DNA of 5,885 bases from Clostridiales bacterium (GTDB lineage Bacteria; Bacillota; Clostridia; Saccharofermentanales; Saccharofermentanaceae). This document shows positions 1 to 4,816 of the stretch, piece by piece (position 1 is the first letter of the stretch; each line of letters opens with the position of its first letter). The stretch is taken from NCBI GenBank assembly GCA_016930475.1, contig JAFGGR010000152.1:1-5885 (forward strand). Reading direction: 5' to 3'. A program made the translations under genes and the position numbers. The notes under the pieces were generated by a model, which had not been told where the DNA came from, searched no databases, and worked only from the letters and a program-made list of their open reading frames with translations.

Positions 1-32
1 CCGGACTTGGCTACGTGAATTTGAATGCCCAT
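1..32 (-). CDS. 5' end of a divergent gene of unknown function (partial)
   Basis: On the minus strand an ATG at 32-30 opens a frame that stays open to the window edge and reads MGIQIHVAKS. A strong Shine-Dalgarno sequence, GGAGGT, lies at 42-37 on the same strand, four bases before the ATG. A possible -10 box TATAAA (minus strand, 74-69) sits about 36 bases upstream of the ATG. Only ten codons are visible, so nothing can be said about the product. The ribosome site is the main support. The gene would be divergent from the tandem membrane-protein array that begins with the promoter at 221-229. Confidence 0.4.
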   Translation of the reverse strand, partial: MGIQIHVAKS

Positions 33-220
33 AATGACCTCCGTTTGCGATGCTGATGTATTTAGTTGTTTATAACCGAAAGATATCCCGACTTCACTTG
101 TCCTAATCATAGCATAATCCAAGGAGACGTTTCGGGAGAAATTCCCGGACGAAAACCAACACCCGACACTTTCGCGTCATCGGATACCTCGCTAAAAAAT
201 ATACGAATATACTCATTCTT
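33..220. other. Intergenic region between the divergent left-edge gene and the paralogue array
   Basis: I see no gene here. It probably holds the promoter of the left-edge gene; TATAAA at 74-69 on the minus strand is the best -10 candidate, without a good -35. A small inverted repeat, CGGGA (133-137) and TCCCG (143-147) around a five-base loop, could form a weak hairpin, but no T-run follows on either strand, so it is not a typical terminator. Confidence 0.3.
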
Positions 221-229
221 TGTTATAAT
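221..229 (+). promoter_or_regulatory. Extended -10 promoter ahead of the paralogue array
   Basis: TGTTATAAT contains a perfect TATAAT at 224-229 preceded by the TG of an extended -10 element. No good -35 is seen 17-18 bases upstream, which is common for extended -10 promoters. Transcription would start near 236 and run through the remnant gene at 292-382 towards the two intact copies. This is the best match to a promoter consensus in the left half of the window. Confidence 0.6.
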
Positions 230-291
230 TCCTCATTAGGCGACACGAAATCAGGCGAAACGAATGCGTACACGTCGGAGGTTCATAAAGC

Positions 292-382
292 ATGATCAAG
301 AGCACATTCAAATCGAGTCCACACTTCCGTCGACGCGTTTCTGCGCCAGGTCGGAAAGACGGAAGTCATGATCACGTTCTGA
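292..382 (+). pseudogene. Deletion remnant of a third copy of the tandem membrane-protein family
   Basis: The ATG at 292 has a strong ribosome site, GGAGG at 277-281, and its first codons read MIKSTFKSS, close to MIKSTYRSS at the start of the intact copy at 1589. From about 326, in a different frame, the codons read SVDAFLRQVGKTEVMITF and stop at 380-382. This matches the end of the copy at 1589 (SINAFLRPTGK...MITF) and also the end of the copy at 438 (SLDIFMRQVGK). About 1 kb between these ends is missing, with a junction near 320-326, and the two parts are out of frame. DNA similarity to the 1589 copy also extends upstream through the ribosome site. Read through from 292, the frame gives a 33-codon peptide ending at 393. 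It is most likely a dead gene, although its promoter and ribosome site look intact and a short peptide could still be made. Confidence 0.8.
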
Positions 383-390
383 TGATCGTA

Positions 391-399
391 TGATAGAAT
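391..399 (+). promoter_or_regulatory. Possible extended -10 promoter for the first intact paralogue
   Basis: TGATAGAAT carries a five-of-six -10 box (TAGAAT, 394-399) with an upstream TG. It lies 38 bases before the ATG at 438, and no clear -35 is present. The intact copy may therefore have its own start of transcription as well as read-through from 221-229. Confidence 0.35.
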
Positions 400-424
400 A
401 TTTCTATGAGCCATGATATATGCC

Positions 425-434
425 AAGGGGGGGG
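425..434 (+). promoter_or_regulatory. Shine-Dalgarno sequence containing a run of eight G
   Basis: The sequence AAGGGGGGGG ends three bases before the ATG at 438 and is the only plausible ribosome site for that gene, so it decides the start. An in-frame ATG at 420 lies upstream of the tract but has no ribosome site of its own, and its codons would run through the G-run. A homopolymer of this length can gain or lose bases by slippage, which would change the spacing to the ATG. Confidence 0.65.
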
Positions 435-437
435 ATC

Positions 438-1496
438 ATGGAGATTCGAAAAACTTATTCTGCAAGCGTTCCCAACGTGCTGTTCACGGTCATCCTGCTT
501 TTACTTTTAACTGAAACCCCGCTTGTCCTCTTCTATCTCAGTTCCCATAGTGTTTTTTCAAAATGGATCTTCGGGGCTCTTTGTTTCGTCGTTGCCCCAT
601 TTCTCGCGGTCCTTTCGTTTTTCGCTTTGAAGATCAAGACCGAGATCACCGATCGGGATGTCCGTCTTTATCGATTCAACCGAAATTACATGACGATCCC
701 TTATGCGAACCATCGCCTCAACACCCGGACTCACCGGATCGTGGTCGAGTTCGTCATTCCTATAGAAAATTTCTTCATGAAAGTGACTTATCCGAACGGA
801 ACGACTTTGGATATCCACCTTCACTGCTTTTCGAGAGAAACATTCGACAAATTCGCAGGAGATTTACGAACGACGATCGAACGAACGAATGATCCCGATC
901 GTGACGGGTCGATTTCAGGAGTGCCCGAAGCCACCTACGTCCGGAAAGACGGGTATGCGGAGTATGGAGAGGGCGACTTACCTATCGGGGGAGTTCAATA
1001 CACATTTCCGAAGAACGATTACCTGAAGCTGATGCATCATAATCTGATCGCCCATTCGCTCCAAGCCATCTTCCTGATCTTGTTCCTGGCAGGTTTTCTG
1101 GCATTGATATTTCTTTCCGGTGTTCCGATGTCCGAGACACTTCTCTATGCCTTGTCGGCACCGGCGCTCATCGCTCTCGCGATCATGGCCGGGATCATCT
1201 TGATCTTGTGGCTGGTTTATCGAAAAAGAACTAGGAACGTCCCCGAAACGATCCGAATCACCGACAGCGTCATTCGAGTCGACGACGATCGCTTTTCGAT
1301 CGGAGATATTCGACAGATTAAAATGGACATCATCGGCGACCTTCGGTATCTGAAAATCGATTCCGCCGATCGATCGAAAAACTACTGTCTGGCTCACCGT
1401 CTCGCCGGCAGGAATATGTTGTGCTACTTGGATTACAGTGCGCTCTACCGCTCTCTCGACATCTTCATGCGGCAGGTCGGGAAGCGCGCGCTGTAA
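438..1496 (+). CDS. Membrane protein with two TM-hairpin/PH-like units (tandem paralogue 1)
   Basis: This 352-residue protein is predicted to have four membrane helices, at about residues 12-34, 43-64, 206-228 and 235-261. Each hairpin is followed by a beta-rich, probably cytosolic segment, at about 65-149 and 268-346. The two segments open alike: ITDRDVRLYRFNRNYMTIPY in the first and IRITDSVIRVDDDRFSIGDI in the second. This suggests an internal duplication. The ITD-x-x-V/I-R strand followed by a basic turn resembles bacterial PH (bPH_2/YdbS-YdbT) proteins. The second unit starts with DLPIGGVQYTFPKNDYL ahead of its hairpin, a layout seen in YcxB-like proteins. There is no signal peptide and no catalytic motif. 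I chose the ATG at 438 rather than 420 because of the ribosome site at 425-434. It is followed after 92 bases by a full-length paralogue on the same strand. The architecture is well supported, but family membership is by eye and the function is unknown. Confidence 0.85.
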   Translation: MEIRKTYSASVPNVLFTVILLLLLTETPLVLFYLSSHSVFSKWIFGALCFVVAPFLAVLSFFALKIKTEITDRDVRLYRFNRNYMTIPYANHRLNTRTHRIVVEFVIPIENFFMKVTYPNGTTLDIHLHCFSRETFDKFAGDLRTTIERTNDPDRDGSISGVPEATYVRKDGYAEYGEGDLPIGGVQYTFPKNDYLKLMHHNLIAHSLQAIFLILFLAGFLALIFLSGVPMSETLLYALSAPALIALAIMAGIILILWLVYRKRTRNVPETIRITDSVIRVDDDRFSIGDIRQIKMDIIGDLRYLKIDSADRSKNYCLAHRLAGRNMLCYLDYSALYRSLDIFMRQVGKRAL

Positions 1497-1525
1497 TAAG
1501 GACCGGACAAAGGATTCGGAAAAGA

Positions 1526-1534
1526 TGTCATAAT
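1526..1534 (+). promoter_or_regulatory. Possible extended -10 promoter for the second intact paralogue
   Basis: TGTCATAAT includes a five-of-six -10 box (CATAAT, 1529-1534) with an upstream TG. CGGACA at 1504-1509 could be a poor -35 at a long spacing of 19 bases. It lies 54 bases before the ATG at 1589, in the 92-base gap between the two paralogues. Weak on its own, it gains some support because the other two copies have a similar element. Confidence 0.3.
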
Positions 1535-1588
1535 AGGGATGCAATGGATTCATTCTCGCTAAATATTACCGTTTCGAGGTGAATAAAT

Positions 1589-2653
1589 ATGATCAAAAGT
1601 ACTTACCGTTCAAGTCTGTGGCTTATCCTCCTGAAATCACTCCCGCTCTTCATTATGGCTGAGGCGTTTCTGTTCTCTGTCAACAGGAGCGCAGTTTCGG
1701 GGACTCTTCGGATCGCCGCCATCCCGGTCGGACTGGTCGTCGCTCCGGGTTTATTGGTTCTATATATTCTTTACAACCGTATAACGATCCAAATCACGGA
1801 CGAAGAGGTCCGGTTTTCCCGGATCGGCCGTAATTATATGATTTTCCCGGTCTCCTCGCGTTCCTACACTTCCTATATTCGAACGGAAACGTTACAGAAT
1901 TTTATACGCTTCACCGTTCGCTATCTCAGAGCAACAGACAAAAACGGCAAGGTTGAGGATCACCGTTGTTACGGTTTCACAAAAGAGGCTCATGAACGTC
2001 TTGTATCCGAGTTGCAAGCCATCAGCGAGCGAATATCTGGTCTACCACGAATCGACCTCCCTCCGGAAAATGAAGATGAGCCACAAAGATCGGATCTGCC
2101 ATTCGGCGGTGCTCAATTCATATTTCCCCGGGATCTGTTTTCAAAAATACTCCTTAAGGGATTCGCTCGAAAATCGATCGGCATCGCATTGATTTTCCTG
2201 ACACTCGGCGCCGCCGGATTCGCCCCGACTCTGATGCAGGGCGGAGTGACCGAAAAGGATTTGCCTGCAATTTTTGCCGGAATCGGTATTGTTCTTCTGC
2301 CGATTACCGTGACCATGCTATGTCTGTGGCTCTCGTACAAAGGAAGGATCAAAAAGATTCCGGAAACCATTCGGGTGACAGATAGTGTGCTGCGATTCGA
2401 CGAGCAAGCCTATCGGCGCGATGAAATCATCGAGATACGAATGACTCCGGAACACTGTCATATTGAAAACGATACCTTGCATCGATTCAGAAAAATAAAA
2501 ATCCGAACCGTGAATGATCAAAGGATTTACCTGCTCGGGCACATCGACGGGAGAAAGAATTGTTTCTGCTATCAGGAATATGGCGACCTTTATAAGTCCA
2601 TCAACGCGTTTCTCCGACCGACAGGGAAGAATGTGATCATGATCACATTCTGA
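1589..2653 (+). CDS. Membrane protein with two TM-hairpin/PH-like units (tandem paralogue 2)
   Basis: This 354-residue protein is similar along its whole length to the product of 438-1496. Predicted helices lie at about residues 9-30, 38-62, 196-216 and 225-250. Beta-rich regions lie at about 63-149 (ITDEEVRFSRIGRNYMIFP) and 257-345 (IRVTDSVLRFDEQAYRRDEI). Shared landmarks are RNYM, the DLPFGGAQFIFP linker before the second hairpin, PETIR-x-TDSV, GRN/GRKN near residue 321, and a C-terminal LYxS...FxR/xxGK. The start has GAGGTG at 1576-1581, seven bases upstream. Similarity with the remnant at 292-382 covers the ribosome site, the first nine codons and the last twenty. The layout suggests a bPH_2- or YcxB-like membrane protein. 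Known YdbS/YdbT-type proteins are linked to envelope stress or bacteriocin tolerance, but that cannot be carried over here. Its last codons form a perfect palindrome. Confidence 0.85.
   Translation: MIKSTYRSSLWLILLKSLPLFIMAEAFLFSVNRSAVSGTLRIAAIPVGLVVAPGLLVLYILYNRITIQITDEEVRFSRIGRNYMIFPVSSRSYTSYIRTETLQNFIRFTVRYLRATDKNGKVEDHRCYGFTKEAHERLVSELQAISERISGLPRIDLPPENEDEPQRSDLPFGGAQFIFPRDLFSKILLKGFARKSIGIALIFLTLGAAGFAPTLMQGGVTEKDLPAIFAGIGIVLLPITVTMLCLWLSYKGRIKKIPETIRVTDSVLRFDEQAYRRDEIIEIRMTPEHCHIENDTLHRFRKIKIRTVNDQRIYLLGHIDGRKNCFCYQEYGDLYKSINAFLRPTGKNVIMITF
2628..2651. repeat. Perfect 24-bp palindrome with CRP-like half sites at the 3' end of paralogue 2
   Basis: Each 12-base arm reads AGAATGTGATCA on its own strand and there is no mismatch. 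It contains TGTGA (2632-2636), six bases, then TCACA (2643-2647), the consensus for CRP/FNR-family regulators. It overlaps the last codons and the first two bases of the stop codon of the gene at 1589-2653. As RNA it could form a ten-pair stem with a four-base loop, but no T-run follows on either strand, so it does not look like a standard intrinsic terminator. It lies in the convergent zone between this gene and the GntR gene. Confidence 0.7.
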
Positions 2654-2713
2654 CACACTTCCCGGAAAAACGACGGTCATTCCGCGAGGAGATTTCTTCC
2701 TTCCCCCTCCGGC

Positions 2714-3388
2714 TTACTTGAAGAAGCTCGGGTATTCGCTTCGTATCGCCTGCTCATCGATCTTATATCGGGACAGGTGTTTGGCGATCACGGCTTTCGC
2801 ATCGTCCGCGTTTCGATCCCGGAGGGCTTGAAGCAGTGCCGCGTGGTCCCCGACGATCTTTATATCGCGAATGGCGGAAAGGCTCATGGTGCGCACGCGG
2901 TCGAAGTGGGCTGTCATGCTGTCCATCAGATGATAGGTCTGCATCTTGTTGGCCAGGCGAAACATCTCCCGATGAAATTCATTATCCAGCTGAAGGAGTT
3001 TGTCGAGGCCTTCGTTTTCGAGATAAAATTGTTGAAGCTTCAGGTTGTGTTCAAGATTCGTGAGGTCCATCGGCACTTCGCTCTCGCAAATAATCTCCAC
3101 CACGGCGCTCTCGAGAACACTTCTCAAAAACCGGCTCTCTTCGACAAAATTATAATCGATCAGTGATATACGGCTTCCGCGCTGCGGCAGGACGTCGACA
3201 ATCTGGGTCTTGCTCAAGTCAATCAACGCCTCCCGAACCGGGGTCCGAGAAAGGCCCAGCTCCGAGGAAAGCTCATTCTCGCTCACCATACTGCCGGGCG
3301 CCAATTCCAATGAAATGATGTTCTCTTTAAGGACCCTCAGCGCATATTCCCTCGCCGTTTCCTTCGGAAGTCTCTCCGTTACGTGCAT
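2714..3388 (-). CDS. GntR-family transcriptional regulator, FadR subfamily with FCD domain
   Basis: A 224-residue DNA-binding regulator. Residues 8-75 form the winged helix-turn-helix: ENELSSELGLSRTPVREAL contains the typical GntR recognition helix and PQRGSRIS the wing. Residues 85-210 are an all-helical FCD ligand domain. Its expected metal or ligand residues are present as Asp135 and His139 (DNEFH), His182 (GDH) and His204 (KHL). The D-x3-H, then 43, then 22 spacing fits metal-binding FCD proteins, so a carboxylate effector such as a sugar acid or other organic acid is plausible but not shown. The usual length for this family is 210-240 residues. The ATG at 3388 is preferred because GGAGGTG (3398-3392) lies five bases upstream; a GTG at 3394, two codons earlier, falls inside that ribosome site. 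The gene is divergent from the serine hydrolase gene and convergent with the membrane-protein array. Its promoter overlaps an operator-like site, which suggests autoregulation. Confidence 0.93.
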   Translation of the reverse strand: MHVTERLPKETAREYALRVLKENIISLELAPGSMVSENELSSELGLSRTPVREALIDLSKTQIVDVLPQRGSRISLIDYNFVEESRFLRSVLESAVVEIICESEVPMDLTNLEHNLKLQQFYLENEGLDKLLQLDNEFHREMFRLANKMQTYHLMDSMTAHFDRVRTMSLSAIRDIKIVGDHAALLQALRDRNADDAKAVIAKHLSRYKIDEQAIRSEYPSFFK

Positions 3389-3391
3389 ACG

Positions 3392-3398
3392 CACCTCC
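3392..3398 (-). promoter_or_regulatory. Ribosome binding site that sets the GntR start
   Basis: On the minus strand GGAGGTG is followed after a few bases by the ATG at 3388. It rules against the GTG at 3394-3392, whose codon is the last three bases of this same sequence. Confidence 0.75.
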
Positions 3399-3409
3399 GC
3401 ATTTTTCTA

Positions 3410-3420
3410 CCAGTATAGTA
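3410..3420. promoter_or_regulatory. Candidate GntR operator 1, on the -10 box of the GntR promoter
   Basis: CCAGTATAGTA shares the AGTATA core and flanking pattern with the better palindrome at 3445-3456, 35 bases away centre to centre. The core is the same six bases as the -10 box of the regulator's own promoter, so a protein bound here would block RNA polymerase. As a palindrome it is imperfect. Confidence 0.4.
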
Positions 3421-3440
3421 CACTCGTCCCGCATATACAA
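3412..3440 (-). promoter_or_regulatory. Promoter of the GntR gene
   Basis: On the minus strand the -35 TTGTAT (3440-3435) and -10 TATACT (3417-3412, five of six) are separated by exactly 17 bases. Transcription would begin around 3405, giving a very short leader that includes the GGAGGTG ribosome site. Confidence 0.6.
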
Positions 3441-3444
3441 CGAA

Positions 3445-3456
3445 CTAGTATACCAG
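3445..3456. promoter_or_regulatory. Candidate GntR operator 2
   Basis: CTAGTATACCAG is a 12-bp palindrome with one mismatched pair, centred on GTATAC. It resembles the TGGT/ACCA-type sites bound by many FadR-subfamily regulators. It lies just upstream of the -35 box of the GntR promoter and about 90 bases upstream of the likely transcription start of the divergent hydrolase gene. The assignment to this regulator is inferred from position and pattern. Confidence 0.5.
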
Positions 3457-3504
3457 AAAACAAGATATTTTTCGCTAAGAAACGTTTTGCGCTGAAAGAT
3501 TAAC

Positions 3505-3534
3505 TTGATGCATACAGCGAAATCGATTTATTAT
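3505..3534 (+). promoter_or_regulatory. Promoter of the serine hydrolase gene
   Basis: TTGATG (3505-3510) and TATTAT (3529-3534) match four and five of six consensus bases and are 18 bases apart. The predicted start near 3541 gives a leader of about 44 bases before the ATG at 3585. The operator-like sites lie well upstream of it, so direct repression by the neighbouring GntR protein is not obvious. Confidence 0.55.
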
Positions 3535-3584
3535 GGTCATTCTTCTGTCTTGCCATTCTTTTCTCTCTGTCGGATAATCAACAT

Positions 3585-4748
3585 ATGAACAGAAATGATC
3601 CCGCGCCGAATGGGCGACCTTCGTCAAACCCTTCCCCTTCGAAGCATCGTTCCCTTGCTTTGGGCGCGGGAATTACGGCCTTGTGCGCTCTGGTGCTCGT
3701 CGTGGCGATGCATTTCGGGGGCGGGGTGTTTTTCGTGCGAAAAGCACCTGATCCCGGGAGTTCGTCCATCACAACAGATTCAAATGCCACGACCGGTTCG
3801 ACGATTTCCGATGCCGGATCCTCTCCGACCGTGTCAAGCACTCCGACCCCCATCCCGCCTTCGCCGACTCCGGATGCGGCCCAAGTCGAGGCTTTAACAG
3901 CCGCTTTGCGCGAAATTGAATTTGCCTTGCTTTATCAGGAAATCACCGATTTTTTGGATGCTCAAACCGGCCGCTACTCTCTGTATTATATAAATCTGAG
4001 TAATGGCGAAACCATCGCGTACAAAGAGACGGAGAAGATGGTGGCGGCCAGCACGATCAAACTCCCCGTTAATACGTACTTGTATCAACTCGTCGCCGCC
4101 GGAGAGGTTTCTCTCGACGAGATCAGGACGTACGATGCCCGAAAGTACCCGACCGGCGACCGTCACGGAGGATACGGGATCATACAGGATGCCGCCAATG
4201 GCACGGAATACACGATCGAAGAATTAAGCAAGCTTTCGATACGAACCAGCGACAACACCGCAACGCGGATGATCCTGAGGCGTATCGGGGACTATGATGT
4301 CGTCTACGATCATTTCATGGAGCCCATCAGTTCGGTCGTCGATTACTGCGCCTATGTGACCTACAGGGATAAGAACGGGATCAGCAAGACGGCGAATCAT
4401 CGCACCAGCGCCATCGACATGGCTTTATACATGGTCGAGTTATACCGCTTATATTCCGAAAGTCCTGCCGACTATGAGGGCTTGATCCATGATTTGCGCA
4501 ACACCGACTATCCCTGGGGCATCAGCCAAGGTCTTCCGGAGGGAACGAATATCGCGCATAAGATCGGAGTCATCAAGGCAATGGGGGTCAACAACGACGT
4601 GGCGATCGTTTTTGGACAAGAGGATTTTGTGCTGTGTGTTATGAGCGAAACATTCGATGAGGCACAAGCCCGGGCGAATATCGGCGAGGTTTCACGGATG
4701 GTTTACGATTATATACAATGCTTCGCGCCCACGGCGTCCGCGGACTGA
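3585..4748 (+). CDS. Membrane-anchored class A beta-lactamase-like serine hydrolase (Beta-lactamase2 fold)
   Basis: A 387-residue protein. Basic residues at 20-22 precede one hydrophobic helix at about 23-44, which should anchor it with the rest outside the cell. Residues 54-97 are a Ser/Thr/Pro-rich linker that includes TPTPIPPSPTP. The hydrolase domain spans about 105-380. It has the nucleophile motif S156-T-I-K159 (SxxK), S222-D223-N224 (SDN) and K326-I-G328 in place of the usual KTG/KSG. I find no counterpart of the class A E-x-x-L-N omega-loop motif in about residues 250-280; the matching stretch reads SKTANHRTSAIDMA. Class A enzymes need that Glu to deacylate, so antibiotic hydrolysis is unlikely. 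A penicillin-binding or cell-wall peptidase/esterase role is more plausible, and the substrate is unknown. The ribosome site is weak (GGAT at 3572-3575), but the start fits the membrane anchor and the promoter at 3505-3534. The gene converges on the GH43 gene 68 bases downstream, with no clear terminator between them. Confidence 0.85.
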   Translation: MNRNDPAPNGRPSSNPSPSKHRSLALGAGITALCALVLVVAMHFGGGVFFVRKAPDPGSSSITTDSNATTGSTISDAGSSPTVSSTPTPIPPSPTPDAAQVEALTAALREIEFALLYQEITDFLDAQTGRYSLYYINLSNGETIAYKETEKMVAASTIKLPVNTYLYQLVAAGEVSLDEIRTYDARKYPTGDRHGGYGIIQDAANGTEYTIEELSKLSIRTSDNTATRMILRRIGDYDVVYDHFMEPISSVVDYCAYVTYRDKNGISKTANHRTSAIDMALYMVELYRLYSESPADYEGLIHDLRNTDYPWGISQGLPEGTNIAHKIGVIKAMGVNNDVAIVFGQEDFVLCVMSETFDEAQARANIGEVSRMVYDYIQCFAPTASAD

Positions 4749-4816
4749 TCCCGCTTCTGCCGCAAGGCTTCCGTCGTTGCCCTTCATCTCAATACCGAAG
4801 TCACGACCCGTTCCCT

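Noticed and set aside
420..437. Upstream ATG start for paralogue 1 (358 residues)
   Set aside because: It has no ribosome site, and its extra codons merely translate the G-rich Shine-Dalgarno of the ATG at 438.
978..1553. Long open frame on the minus strand opposite paralogue 1
   Set aside because: It has no ribosome site of note, an unnatural Asp/Gln/Arg-rich composition, and lies opposite a well-supported gene with a full-length paralogue.
2654..2713. Terminator in the gap between paralogue 2 and the GntR gene
   Set aside because: On the minus strand a short T-run follows only a three-pair CGG/CCG stem around 2667-2685; too weak to call.
3389..3394. Upstream GTG start for the GntR protein (226 residues)
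   Set aside because: The GTG is the last three bases of the GGAGGTG ribosome site; the ATG at 3388 has correct spacing.
4736..4745. Palindrome GTCCGCGGAC at the end of the serine hydrolase gene as a terminator
   Set aside because: It is only ten bases with no room for a loop and no T-run after it.
3585..4748. Antibiotic-resistance beta-lactamase
   Set aside because: The class A Glu motif needed for deacylation is not visible, and the protein is anchored through a long linker, unlike typical resistance enzymes.
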